64,000 nt of DNA from Tetracladium setigerum (taxonomy: Eukaryota; Ascomycota; Leotiomycetes; Helotiales): the NCBI GenBank assembly GCA_031472005.1, contig PZJY01000006.1:2666001-2730000 (forward strand). The letters run 5' to 3'. The notes under the pieces were generated by a model. The model saw nothing but the letters and a program-made list of their open reading frames with translations. It did not search any database and had not been told where the DNA came from. Positions 11,215 through 23,800 of this stretch are shown here, one piece after another. A program made the translations under genes and the position numbers. Each line of letters opens with the position of its first letter. Positions within the stretch are counted from its first letter, which is position 1.

Positions 11215-13485
11215 TTATCTAGAGTAGTTCCAAGTATCAGCCTCTCTTCTAGTCATGTACAGTACAGTATTCAAAAGCTCACCTAATCTCAAATCCTCCA
11301 TATTCGACGGCTCATCCCAAGCACTACTCGCCACAACCGTCACCTTCAAATTAACCCCACGCCGATAATCCGCCCGAGAGACATTACTGTGAAAACTCGT
11401 CGACTTCTTGATCGCTTCGTCCGGCCAAATCACATCACCTCGCTTGACAAGCCAGATAATCTGATCTCGGACTAGAGCATGGTTGCTGTAATGATCGGCC
11501 TCCACAGCTCCCCTTTGCTCTCTCCAGTCTTCGAGCGCTTCGCTAAGACATATTCCGTAGTGGCGAGGACACATCGTGACCTGTGTTGCTACTCCAGATC
11601 CAATACCCATTGTTTTGAGCAAAGCACCTTCGACAACAGCGGTCCATCGTGGTTGTTCTACGCCCTCGGCACGCGCATCTGTGGGTTCTGCTCTCTGTAA
11701 CTGGATCGTGGGTTGGCGGTTGACGAATTCGGAGATCTTTTTGTAAAGGTACGGATTCTCAGCGAAGCCGCCTGAGAGCAGAATGTTCTGCACGCAAAAC
11801 GGTCAGCATTAGATTACCATCGCCATACTGCTAGGTAAGAAGCCACTTACAGAGATCCTAAGGTGTGCACCATTCCTCCTGGCGTTCTGCACTTCTCTGA
11901 CCTGTCTCCTAAGTAACGATATCGTCTCTCCTACACTGAATTGAAAAATACTCTCGAGATCGGCGCTATGCCTCCAGTAAGGATTTTGTGATATTGTTAG
12001 GGTTTGGAACTGGCGCTAACCGTGATAAATACACCGAACCATCGGCTATCTTGTGCTCAAATCCAGCTGCTGCTTCCAATTCCCATTTCTCCCCATTCCC
12101 TCCATCCCGGAACTCAAAGTCGGTAGGGTACTCAATCTCCGCAGTATCCTGCGTATCAAAAAGCTCCTTTACCGATTGAAACTTCTCAAGGAGGTACTTA
12201 CCGAGGGGTTCGAAGATGGAGTGTCCACCAGTTGATGCGTCCCCAGAGATCAGACGCACTGGTTTTTTTTCCCTCCTGTTCGTTGGGTTGACGCGGACCA
12301 GCATGGGCTCGATCCATTTCAGAAACTCTTGATCAACAAATGTCGCGCCGCATTCCGCTCCTTATTGCTCTCGTCAATATTTTGCAAGTATGCATCCGAG
12401 TTCCCTACCAACTCACCATCAGTTCTGGCGACTCGTGTCATCCTCAACGGCACGACGCTGTCGATGTAGTAGGATGCTAGATCCTGGAATTTCCAGTTAA
12501 CTCGAGAAGATCTCCAGCACAGTTCGAGCGACTTACTACCGTACCGCCACCAGCATCAACGAGAATGAAAGTTTCCCCCTGAAACCATGAATGAGCTTTG
12601 TTATCCAACCAACAATTATTGCGGCCATACCTGTATCAGCGGTTTGATGTTTGGATCTGGATCCGCCTGTAACATGTTCCTCACGGTAAACAGTGCACAT
12701 GCTTCAGGTTCCGATACCGTGAATACATTTCGCAGGTTGGGGAAAAGCCCTGTATCTGCTGCTCCCTTGACAGCTCGGATCGTGGCATTAAGAGCATCAT
12801 AACCCCAGGACTAGAGTATGTTAGTATGAATCCCTTTATGGTAGTGCATCGTTAAGGTCTACGTGCCACTGGATATGTCACAACAATATCAAGTTTCCAC
12901 TCTTTCAGCACTCTGCTACGATGAGTATTCATGAATGCGTGCCACTCTTTCAGCACTCTCCGGAGATACTCCTCCACAATCTCCTGCGCATTTCTCGTGA
13001 GATGTTCCGCAACATAAAAGTCATTTCGGTCCATCCTCTGTATCTCATCCAGGCCATCCAACAAGTGACGCAACGATCGTAGTTCTTTTTCTGGGGATCG
13101 AGGCATGAGTTCTAATTTCGTCCATTGAAGCACATTCGAAGTTTTATCAATTGAAAATCCCCATTGCAGGTTTCGATATGAGGTTTCCTCGAAACTTAAC
13201 TGAGAAGGCACCTTCGCTTGTCGTGTTTTTGGGAGGATTGCTGGACCCGCTTGGTTGGGATTATTGGCTGGTCGTTGGATGGCTCCGGGCCATTCTCGAA
13301 AGACCTCTCTCGTTCCCATCTGCGACTTCCCGTTTGCCTGTTCAACCCATGCGATTCCTATTGAATGATACAAGTCGTCAGCAAGGCATTATATAGAGTA
13401 GGATAACTCCTATACCCGTAAAAGTTGTTCCATAATCGATACCCAGGATGATGCGAGGTCCCGAGGGGAGCTGTTCGGTCGTCAT
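11215..13485 (-). CDS. Hsp70-like (actin-type ATPase) protein, 626 aa, eight exons
   Basis: Member of the divergent fungal Hsp70-like group (HSPA12-like), which keeps the actin/Hsp70 nucleotide-binding fold but usually lacks a canonical substrate-binding domain. Phosphate-1 motif: ILGIDYGTTFTGIAW, interrupted after TG by an intron. Phosphate-2 motif: ETFILVDAGGGTVDLASY, also split by an intron. Adenosine motif: NILLSGGFAENPYL. Exons descending: 13485-13416, 13357-12870, 12810-12631, 12578-12537, 12483-12417, 12360-12021, 11971-11851, 11787-11215; their sum is 1881 nt and all phases agree, so the gene appears intact. Introns are 49-59 nt. One donor (CCA|GTGGCA) and the 49-nt intron (CACG|GTTAGC) are non-consensus but give the right reading frame. 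Likely cytosolic; such genes are often expanded in fungi and linked to stress or self/non-self responses, which is family knowledge rather than anything seen here. Confidence 0.9.
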
Positions 13486-14192
13486 TGAAGAAAGATCTAT
13501 CGTGTTACTGTCGTTATCGATTCAGCACGTTGCAAATGTGAGATTTCTAAAAGTTGTTCCGAGAGTCGCAAGGCTGTGGAGAGTATCAACAAGTGAGCCC
13601 ACATGACTTTCAGCCTCACCACGGTCAAGACGAAGCAGCCAAGGAAACCCCAGGCAAGTGTGGGCTCAGCTCCGAAAGGAACCAGCTCCACAGATGCACA
13701 ATGCGGTGACATCGGGAAGATCCCTCGAATCAGTGGGGCCGCCCAGAGGGGGGGGGGGTGTAAAATATATTGGTCGAGTATTGCACAAATCAAGGGCCCT
13801 CACCTAACTAGATGGGGTAGTATAAACAAGCTACGCAAACATGGTGAGTTATCACCCTTGATTAACTGTGTCTTTATTGTATATGCAAATCAACCCTATT
13901 AAAGGATTCAAAATATCAAGTTCCTTGACAGAAACTATTTTTCAAGCTGCCTACTCAATGAATCAAACAACGAGAGCAATAACATGGGGCTGCTGAATTT
14001 GTATGATACTTAACCGATATGCTGTATCTCGATAAGACATGCAGAGGCGCATTCCTACTGCCTCCACACCAAGCACCAAGCACCAGCTGTGATCAAAACC
14101 AAGGCGGACACCACAGACGAGCCTCACTTGAGATTCACCATCTTTCTCCTGGCTTGTCCTCCATCTCGATACCTACTCACGAACTTGCCAAT
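13486..14192. other. Promoter region between divergent Hsp70-like and coiled-coil genes
   Basis: About 700 bp between two divergent starts, so both promoters must lie here. It holds a long G run at about 13748-13758. No further gene seen. Confidence 0.5.
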
Positions 14193-15567
14193 ATGCACCT
14201 ACTTCGACGCAAAGAGAAGGGTGAACAGCAGCCTGAACGCACCGGAGCAGAGGTCACAAAGGAGTACAAGTCTCGCATCAATAGTTTCTTTGAGACTGTG
14301 GCTGGAGGAAGTTTGTCCGCGATTGAAGGCAAAGGAGATCCCCTTGATAAATTATGTCGCTGGAGCGAAACAGCTCACCTTGACCGCTGCCATTGGCACG
14401 CCCAATACCAAAAAGAGCAGAATCTACAACAAGAAACTGCGCGAGAGAGGGACGATCTGAGCAACATTCTCGCGCAGAACGCAATCCATATTCGAGATTT
14501 GGAAGAGCATATTCGCGACCTGGACGAGGGACACAAGCGCGAGATTAGTGACATTAACACGACGCATAAATCGAAGGTGGACGCAATGAATGACCAACAC
14601 GATCGTGAGAAGTATCGATTGATGGGGCAGCTCCGCGTCGATGAGCATACCGAGAAGCCGTGGCCAGACGACGTCCTGAAGCTCAAATTACAAGAACTTC
14701 ACATTCTGGTCAAAGAGGTTACGCGAGCGTCAAACATGCGAATCACTCTGCCGCAAGACCAGCAGACTTTGGACTTTGATCCTTCACGATTCCTGTACAG
14801 AGCCTCCAGGGACAAGGAACATCTGCTATTCAAAGATCATATCTGGCACGTCCTCAACGAGCATTTCTTCGCCTTACCTTTCGGGTTTGGGGTTCTCGGA
14901 AGAGATTCACACTGTGAAAATACCCTACTGAAAGCTCTTGCCGCATGGAACTCTCTGTTCCACAATAACACGGATCTCGCTGGTAAGAACTCATAACTTT
15001 CAAGTGTCAGCCGCCTCAAATTCCCCAAGCTGACGACGGACTGAAGGCAGTGGTACCGATGAAGACTTCTTGATCTTCCAATCCAACGGAACTGCCAATA
15101 TCTGGCGAGCGGCAACCTTCATGAGCGCCTTTACCAACATTACAAGGCCTGGCGATGAAGGCAGTTTCCAATTCAACGAGACCGCACGGCGCAGCAAGGT
15201 GAACCTTGAGAATACCGTCTCGCACATCGAGAATCTCATGGGCCAAGCACTGCCATACATGACATCGCCCACACAGGTGGATCCCACCAAGCTTCGAAAA
15301 CTTGCGGATCTAACACGCAAATTGGCTTTCCAGTTTGGTGTCAATCCGGACTGCTTACAGCTGTGGATTCCCCAACAGGGACAGCAACTGGAAATCGGCG
15401 ACGAGGTTCATGATTACAGGAATCAAGACCGCGACGCCGGTGCGACAGTCACGGTTGAAATAGTAGCCTCGCCAGGTCTACGAAAGCTCACATACGACGA
15501 CAAAGGGAATGTTACAAGTATGTTGACGATAAAGCCTTGTGAGATCCTCGCTGCCGAATCACGATAA
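14193..15567 (+). CDS. Coiled-coil protein of unknown function, 436 aa, two exons
   Basis: Starts MHLLRRKEKGEQQ; exon 1 14193-14982, intron 14983-15046 (GTAAGA...CTGAC...AAG), exon 2 15047-15567, in phase (G|GC codon). Residues about 70-165 form a long coiled coil rich in Arg/Glu/Asp heptads (QQETARERDDLSNILAQ, HIRDLEEHIRDLDEGHKRE). The C-terminal half contains FLYRASRDKEHLLFKDHIWH...LPFGFGVLG, a pattern I associate with a variable family of fungal hypothetical proteins in which coiled coils precede a helical domain. An in-frame start at 14019 exists but adds a Pro/His-rich leader of low plausibility. No catalytic motif, signal peptide or membrane segment. Function unknown. Confidence 0.82.
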
Positions 15568-16437
15568 GAGCCTTGTCGAATTGGTACAGGCACTATCAAA
15601 GTCGTTGAATCAGGCAGCTAGAAGCTCCGCTGGCTCATTGGCCAATTAATCTAAGAAGAAGTTAGAACTACAGGTGATAAGTATGATGCAGCAGGCCAGC
15701 AAATGGCCGACTGTGCGATAGGATGCATAGAAAAGCGCTCCTAAAACGTGTCCACGTAGCTAGCCTTCGACCATGTCATTTTTTGAATTTGCATAATCAA
15801 TAGTCCAATAATGCTGCATGGCGTCCGCGCCACAAGGCAGAATCGAATAAATCCTAGGCAACCTTGCGTATGATCCGGATTCTGTACCCTCAGCCAAATA
15901 TATTCCGTACAAGAACTTGCAGGACCAGCTGCACCTCACTGGCCGGGCGGTTCGCAACTTGCAATCATGTTTCTGGATAACGAACGAGCTGCCGCCACAT
16001 AGTTACTAGACTCTTCCGGGACTGTATTGCAGCGTGGCTTGCAAAAGCAAACGAGGCTATCTTCATGCCAACAGGTAAGGCTGGGTGTTCGGGGTCTGGC
16101 CTACCCCCCGAAACTCAGCTCCAAGAGCCTCCAATTTTCAACTCTTCGTCTAGATATCTGGCTTTGTCACGTGCTTTTGACCTGTGGATGTGTGAACGAA
16201 GTAAGAAACGCAATTCGCTTGGGCCTTATCTGAATAACATCAAGGATTTGCCCTAAAACAGGATTGCCTTGAGGTAGCCATGCACCTCTCTCCCATAATC
16301 TCTGCTTTTGCTTGGTCTTTCAAGGTGTTCTAGGAAGACAAGCCCTCAATATAATAATGTTGTGATCACAACCGAAGCAAACACTCTCCCCAAAAGTTTC
16401 CCGTCGCAAATTGTATTTCGGTCCAGTTGCGTTTCTC
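15568..16437. other. Convergent intergenic region
   Basis: Lies between the 3' ends of the coiled-coil gene and the PARP-domain gene. No gene seen; presumably both 3' UTRs and terminators. Confidence 0.45.
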
Positions 16438-19400
16438 TCAACTGACGCCTGATCGTAACACGGCAAAGCTATTCAACATTGCAGTTTCAACATGATGCTT
16501 TGGCGGACATCGAAATCCCTGCGGCAACAGAAACACGTATCTTACCAGGACCCTCCTCTCATCCGAAATAACGTGAATTGGATGATGCCTACTTCTCGCG
16601 TAAGCAGCTAGCTCACACCCAAGCATCACGCTCATATTCCGCAGGGCACTATTCCTCCAGCTAGAGCCCGTAAACTTCGCGAATCCAAATGACGTATTCA
16701 TATCATCCCCAAGATAGATGCCCTGCCCGTATGCGGCACCGTTAAGTATTCCTGCACCACGTTGAACTTGTAGACCGTTCGCAAGGATGAGGAATAGACG
16801 GGAAGGATGGGTGCCGTGGAAGACGAGGCCACTGCTGGTGGTCGAACTGGCTGCTTTGTATGCGGCCTCTCTTTCATGATGCGAGTTGACGAGGAGGAAC
16901 TGCTTTGCGAGACCCATGTTAGGCACTTTGAATCCATCCGGAGCGCTGAGCATGAAGCCACGGAATTTGAGACACAGCCAAGAGAGCAGTCGTTCGCGCT
17001 CTACGCCGTACTGATCGTTGCCAGCGCGGATTGCTGTGCGGAGATTTGTCGCCGACTGCAAAGTGGTGAGAGAGGGCATTGAGTCGATGACCGCAGCTAT
17101 TCGATTACGGCCTACAGGACAGCCAGGCATGAGATCTAAAGTGGACGGATCAGCTGCTGCGTTGTAAATACTGGTCAAGAGAAGATCGATAACGGTCGGG
17201 TCGATGAGGAGATTGTGAAGGCGGACTTCAAGGGGCGAGGACAGCTTCAAACTCAAAGAGCAATTTCGAGAACAGGCTGCTGGTTTCCACAGTCTTGTCG
17301 CAAGTTGATGTGTCTCGTTCACACACGCCTGGGGAGGTAGTTCTATTAGACCTTGGACTAAAGCATGTATGTTCTTTATCAGAGTTCGGTCTCTCGACCT
17401 TCTGCCCCTCAAAAACGGGAAGAGCTGGCGGGCGACATAGAACGTGAAGAGCTTGAGACGAGTATTGCATATACTCTCAGTCGGCTCGTTGTCGCCTGAA
17501 ACCACCCAAGGTCTGTGCTGAGATGCTTCCTCGTTCGAAAAGTGCAAACAAAAGGTAGGCTCGGTCCCGTCAGGCAAATCGATGCGGACGAGAAACATTC
17601 GAGCATCCAGTGGTATTCCTTTGGCCAGTCGTTGGAGATCGCTAAGGCCAATCAAGGGAAAACTGATCTCAAATTCAGACGCGCTGATGGCTTCAACAGC
17701 ATCGACGAGGTCGTCATCAACATCTATGCTGCTACTTCCTGAGACAGCTGGATTTTCTACGCCAACTCGGTCCAGAATAGCCGTTGTGCGGTTGGGGTGC
17801 CTGCGGCGAAATTGGGCTCTACTTCTTTCTAGTCTTCGTGCTCTCTCAACAAGCAACCCATTGGCAGCTAAAAGACGTCCTACAAGTGATCTTATGTTTG
17901 ACGAGCTTGGCTCCTCAAGGACCTGGAGCCTGCCTAGAAGTATATTTGATACTTGGTTGGAAAGCCCGCCGTAGTCAACTTGTGACAAGAGTCTCGAATC
18001 TTCTAGGGGCCAACCGCTTTGTCGCCGGAGTATGAATATTTCTGAGAGCATGACTGCCATATTGAGCTCTTCTCGTTCATCCTCGCTAGCATTAGAGTGT
18101 TCCAAAGATTCGATTCTACGAAAGCAATTGACCACGTCCACAAGGTTAGCCCCCCATCATCTAAGCCTGACAACACCCTCCGCTGTAAAGGTGTCAGCGC
18201 GCGTTGGTCTCTTATCCGTCCCAACAGTGCTTCTAAATTGGACCAACTATTTGGAAAGTAGATCCATAGGAACTCCTTCCGGCCCGTTTGTCGATCAATG
18301 AGAAACTTTACTGCAGAGCAACGCGAATGCTCATCCCATGCAGTAAGCATTTGTCTGGTGAGTCCGTAACCAGTTTCAGGAAGCTGGCTCGCCATTGTAC
18401 CAAACAAGCTCTGAAGGGAAATCGTGTATGATTGCCATTGCTGATAGGTCATCGACATGGCAATTTTGACAAAGTACTGCCCATTTAGGCTTTCATCGTG
18501 GTTGCTGATCACAGCTGTCAATAGCATTAGCCAGCATGTACTCTGCATTTGGCTTAAGATACGTCGCTTCCTAAGGAACTCTGCGAGGGCGTGGCAGGTC
18601 TCAGTTGTTCCTGATTGCATGATAAGTCTCAACTCTCTGATGTAATGCGGCCTCTCGTTCATAATCCCGCTCAGACAATCAGTGTAACAGTTGTAATCCA
18701 AAGACGGGACCTTGCTGATCGCTCCGGCAAGGTCCCTCTGGACTGTATCGGGTGGTAGCCTCCAGAAGTCAACTTCGACTTGAATGGCGCCAAGCGTGAT
18801 ATGGCCACCGGTTTCTGTACCTTGGCCACCAAGGCTGTACTCAACGAACGATTTGAATCGCGAGCCGTTAAGCCCATCGGAACTCTGCAAGTGTCGAAAT
18901 ATGGCGATTAACACATCCCTTGATGGTAGATTGCTCATCTGATTGAGTAATGTCTGGTCGATGTGTGCGTGTAGGGAGGGTATGTCAAGTACAGCCAATG
19001 AAAAGTCGTGCATAACCAATCCTATGTACTCTCCAGTTGATCCCCTTGACAACTTTTGGAGCATGAAAGATTGAGCCCGAGTCCAAAGGTCGGCAACGAG
19101 CGTCGGAATATTCCCCAATGAACATGCGAGGTCGATGTTGCTTGTCGAGGACATCTTTCTCAGGGCATTGATGACATTTTTGATGGGCTTATCAAGGCTG
19201 GCACTCCTCGCGGAAGCCTCTCGAAGAGACAGGATCGCTTCACAGAAGTCGTCATCTCCCGCAGCCAGGCACTGTTCTAGCAGTGTGATCGCGGTAGGGT
19301 CGGGGGAGAATCAACACAAAGTGAGATGAAGAGGTCAAGAGCACGCTGCCCAACCATCTCAGCGCTGTGAAGAGTCTGTAGTAGGATCTCCACCGTTGAA

Positions 19401-20296
19401 GCCTGCACGGCCACTAGGTGGGGAGTCGATTCTGAGAGGTACAAGCGAGGTTTTATTTTTGTGGCCGTATCTGGTCCATCGAGTTGGAAAAAGTGTAACA
19501 GCTTCGCTCGTTGTTCAATGTCGAAATGCCCACGTTCCCAACAATGTAGGCGATCTTGGTCAGGGCGCCATGTTTTCAAGAATTCTATGCTCGGAAAGTA
19601 TTCAATCTGTAGCTGCACGGCTTCTGGAGAAATGCTACCGTTTTCCACTTCTTGGAGTTTCGATATCCCGCGATAAAGCGAGTCGAGACTGTTCTTCTGA
19701 AGAAGATCGTGCACCCATGCCTCAAGTCTATCTCGGATCCCCTGGTGGGTGAGAAACCTTCGAACACTGCCTTCGCAAAGGAATTCGGCGGCGTCAGTAC
19801 GTTTGTTGACAGCTTCTATCAGCGAACTGAAGCTCTCGATTACCGTGTGTTGACTGGCCTCTGTGAAGGAACATAGCGCCCACAAAATTTGACGTTCGCT
19901 CACTGACATAAGAGGCCTACAGAGTTGGAAGCCTACGACAACACATCGTACGTACTGCTCAACGTCTAAGCTCTTTAAGCCTGCCAGCTGCTCAGCCGCC
20001 GAGTTCTGTTGCAAAAAAGAGAGACAAGCCAATATAGCGATTCTCTTTGTCATGGGTGATTTTTCTCCATGTTCGTCGATTAGTTGCCGCAAGATGTCAT
20101 CGCGTTGTGCTGAGAAGGGTTGGGATCCAACGACCAATTCTGGAATCAAACTTGCGCTTGACTCTACCCATTTTGCACTTGGTTGCGGGCCGTTGTTGGC
20201 GAGATACTCTAACAGCTGCTCTTGTTCTTTAATGTCGTTATGCCACTTTTTGCGAATCCGGTTTAGATTTACATGTCGCGGAAGCAGTGCACGCAT
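16438..20296 (-). CDS. Large protein with C-terminal PARP-type ADP-ribosyltransferase domain, about 1286 aa; two apparent missing bases
   Basis: The last 200 residues carry a PARP catalytic core: GLVFHGTHPSRLFLILANGL supplies the NAD-binding His, GAAYGQGIYLGDD the Tyr (YGxGIYL), and HPIHVISDERRVLVRYVF the final strand. By alignment from the R-Y pair the third triad position is Ile rather than Glu, pointing to mono- rather than poly-ADP-ribosylation (inference). The ~1000 residues before it are mostly helical with no domain I recognise (no BRCT, WGR, zinc finger or UBC). The gene is read as three long overlapping frames; the joins fall in CCCCCC 18150-18155 and GGGGG 19302-19306 (plus-strand bases). 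One extra base at each yields continuous sense through SPPDPTAITLLEQC and DDGGANLVDVVNCF, 1287 codons in all, no introns. Start at 20296 is the first ATG in frame. Divergent from the 20641 gene. Confidence 0.82.
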
Positions 20297-20640
20297 TTTG
20301 TCATCATGTTGCCATGACTATTGAAATCAGCTCTTCGGTCGACGCAGATCATCTACTGGAGAGAGAGAACGTGGATATTGGAGTGTGTGTACATGGGGTC
20401 AAGAGAGGAAAAGAAAAACAGGCGGCCGTGGACGGGGAGCCTGAACCTGGCATGCGGGCGCTAACTTAAGGCTGTGCTGACAAAGCATTGCGCTAGCTCC
20501 TCAGCTGAACACTGTCATTCTGGACGGCATCGAACTCGTTGTCCTCATGAGACAAAAAGAATAATTCATATGGAGTACGAACGACAAACCCAGATTCGAT
20601 ACGCCGCTGAATAACAATTTCAGGGGTCGCAGTGTTTGCG
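20297..20640. promoter_or_regulatory. Shared divergent promoter of the PARP-domain gene and the 20641 gene
   Basis: Only 344 bp separate the two start codons, so both promoters must be packed here and the genes may be co-regulated. No clear TATA box is seen on either side. This is an inference from spacing. Confidence 0.5.
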
Positions 20641-21717
20641 ATGAGTGATGCACAAGCCAACAAACAGCTGTCAAAGGAAGACCATGACGCCTTGACAAAG
20701 CTCGAGCAGGACTATGTGGCTCTGAAGTTCGAGGCTGAAGTGCTGAAGAAGGAACTCGGCTCCACGTATTTTCATCGACATATTGCCGAGCGGGACGAAA
20801 TACTCTCGAAGCTAGACTCCATCAGCCAGGGAAAAGTGGCATCTGCAGTGACAGAACACCGACCTATTTCTGTGCGTGAAGCAGCCCGGGAAATACTAGC
20901 GACACCAAACACAGCTAAAGACCTGATTGTCGAAGATTTCGAGGCCATTGTACAATGGGTGATGTTTCAAGACGGGGAAGCCGACACCGCGAAGATTCGG
21001 GCAAGACTTCTGAAGCGAAAAAAATTGCTGGAAGCAGCCCTCCCGGAATCCAAGAGACTGGATTGTGATATTGCTTTCAGACAAGTGGAGAGAGAACTCT
21101 CGGAGAAGAAATACGTCAATGATGAAACAATGTTGGGTGATAAGGTTACCGACATACCGAAAGCACACTTCTTCGCAACCGAGGACAATTACGCTTTTGA
21201 CATGACAGAGCTCGTATCCGCTATTCAAGCCAACAATGGAGTAATGAGGAACCCCTTGAGCCGCCAAATGCTCTCGGAGGCCGACATTCGCACAGTACTG
21301 GAGCATCCTGTGGGCAAACAACTGAAAGCGATAAGCAAAGCACAGCATCAGATGAAGAAAGGTGTTCGTGATGGAACCATCACCAAGATTGAGGCCCTCA
21401 GCAGAATAATGCTCGCAGACCAGTCTATGGATGGTGCTCCAAGTCGCACAGCGGTTGACGAGTTCTTGGGCTACGTTTTATCGCTTCCACAAGCGGAGCA
21501 GGATACCATCAGAGATCTCAGAATCCCAGGAGTTGACAACAACACATCGCAACCGTTTGACTACTCTATTAGCGAGTCGGTGAATGATGCCAAGGATGGG
21601 ATGACTTGCTTTCACAAGGTTAGCATGATTCAAAGCAATACTTCCTACTGATTACTTACTGGTTCATAGGTGGGAGACTTTCTCTCGCAGGCTGCTCGAT
21701 ATCTCCGCCAACAGTAA
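20641..21717 (+). CDS. Conserved fungal hypothetical protein, 341 aa, two exons
   Basis: Exon 1 20641-21618, intron 21619-21669 (GTTAGC...CTGATTAC...TAG, 51 nt), exon 2 21670-21717 coding the final VGDFLSQAARYLRQQ; phase 0 join and total 1026 nt. N-terminal third is helical/coiled coil (SKEDHDALTKLEQDYVALKF). The middle has AHFFATEDNYAFDMTELVSA followed by NNGVMRNPLSRQMLSEADIR and VLEHPVGKQL; the N-P-L-S-R-Q-M-x-S-x-x-D-I-R pattern faintly recalls U-box-like treble folds that open with a P-I-T/S segment, but zinc-binding or E2-contact residues cannot be confirmed. No signal peptide. Divergently paired with the PARP-domain giant, which makes a joint role possible but unproven. Confidence 0.82.
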
Positions 21718-23279
21718 ACACAACTGGACGCACCCGGTGACTCCGGCGCCCTCCAACGGACTATAGAGCGAGACACTGGTGGAAGATATCAAATTCTCGG
21801 TAATAAAAACATCAGTGGGGTCACCTGCATAATGAATTGACCACAATTGCATCCTTGGTGATCGATGAATTCAACGGCGCAGCGTGATCGGCGTGTCACA
21901 CCTGCACCTGTTAACTATGTTGCTTTTGATTTTGTTTGTTCAGCGATTCGCAGCCCAGGGCTTCTGGCACAATATCTCCTTGTATCTCTTTGTAGATCGC
22001 TATTGTCGATGTAGATGGTGTAGTACTTCCGAAATTTCCGGTTGATTTCACTGACATGTAGGACGCCCTGAATTGTCAGGAACCGAGGTCAGGCAGGGTT
22101 TATGGAGTTAGGTACTGTACGTACCAGGTAATTTTTACTGGGAGATTACGCTAGGAAATCAATTGAGGCTTTTCGATGGGTGCCGAAGTCTGCAGAAGGG
22201 GACTAAATTGAGAGATGAGCTGCTCTCACCCGCCTTAGCTAATTGCCTACCTAGCCACTTAGATAATTGCCGTAGCCAGTCAATTAGCGTCACTTCTAAA
22301 TAACAACAATTCCTTAATACATACTAGGCCCAGAGGTGCACCACACAACGCTACTGTAAGTGATATAGCCTATTGGTACTCCTTCATGCAAGACGTAAGA
22401 TAGGGGCATTCACACGGATCATTCCCTGCGCCGTGTGTTAACCTTAAGGCACATTGTCGGCTAGACGGCTCGGGATCAAGGTCCAGCCGGATCGGGTGTG
22501 CGGGGAGAGGACCAATGTCAATCAATGAGTTGTCGTGTTGTCTTTCACTCGTTGTTCCCTGCGAGGTTGCATTGAGATGTTTGCATCACCCCGCAATCTT
22601 GGCAACACACATTCATTCACTTCCTACTCTGTATCTTTCTTTCTCTGTCCCCCAATGATTAGTTAGTCACTTTGAGTTGATTTCCATTCTTGTTGCAATG
22701 CGCAATCGGCAGCATCGTGCAGCATCCATTATTTCATGCATCTCATCTCCATCCCAAATCTTTCTGTTCTTCATCTTTTCATTCAACACACGATCAAAAC
22801 AAAACATCCCTCCACAAGAAACCCCACACTCGACCCTCGGCGCCTACTGTAAAATCCAAACTCCAAGAAACCTTCCTCATGCCACCACCTGGAGATTATC
22901 TTCTTCTTCTGCTTCCGTGTCCTTCTACCAAACTACTTCTATACTACAACATCTAATTCCCAATTGATGACCTCCCCCTTCCCCTCTTCCTGCCTTTACA
23001 AACAGCCATGCGAGATACCTCAATAGCCTTCTGCCGTCTCCCACAATCACGACGCAGCAGATCCCTTATCCATCCCGCCGCCGCAGCCACACGACCCCAA
23101 AACAGACGAGAACGAAAGCCAGAGCGACGTCGCACGCCCATTTGAGCAGTTGCCACGGTCCGGGAGTCACTTAATTCCTAGGACCTATATTGCCCTTAAG
23201 TCTTAGGCTCCTAGGCTATTATTTATTCCTGGGAGCCTGGCTCCCGGAATCTCACGTATTCTTGGGACCTGGCCCACTC
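21718..23279. other. Intergenic
   Basis: No gene seen. It contains TACTGTAC near 22112, a short TTAGNTAATTGCCTACC-like duplicated stretch around 22235-22275, and pyrimidine-rich sequence after 22600. Short frames here overlap on several phases without motifs. Confidence 0.4.
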
Positions 23280-23800
23280 CTGGAACTATGTCCGTAATAT
23301 AACCTTTATAAAAATATCTTAAATATCTTATATATAAATTTAAAGATTATAATACTTATGATTAATATATACTTATAATAAAATAACTATAAGTAGAGTT
23401 TTATTATAACTAATAAAGTTATTCGCTTAAAAGTGGCTACTTCTTAAGAAGCTTATATACTTTCTCGTTAATATTTAATACTCGATAATAACTTTAAATT
23501 TAAATTTATATAAACTTGCCATAAGCTAAGAGGGCTATTTATATATAAATTATAACTTAAGCTTAAGGTATTTTATATATATTATATATAATATATTAAG
23601 GATATTTCTTAGCGAAGTTACGCTTAAAATAAATAATATAAATTACAAGTATATATTATAAATATTTAACTTAACTTTAACTTAAATTAAGTAAGTGTAA
23701 GTAGTCCCTTAAGCTTATAATTATATTAACATATATTTTATATATATTTAAACGATATAAAGTATACCCCTTACTTATTTAAATATAATAATAATGTCTC
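23280..23800. other. Extremely AT-rich block
   Basis: About 520 bp made almost only of A and T, dominated by TATATA, TTAAAT and AAGCTTA-type words, between sequence of ordinary composition. Cytosines are rare and TpA is abundant, the composition left by RIP of a repeated element in Pezizomycotina. No terminal repeat or reading frame can be recognised. Just upstream (23160-23280) is a more GC-normal stretch with repeated CCTAGG/CCTGGG/CTCCCGG words that could be an element end. Confidence 0.6.
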
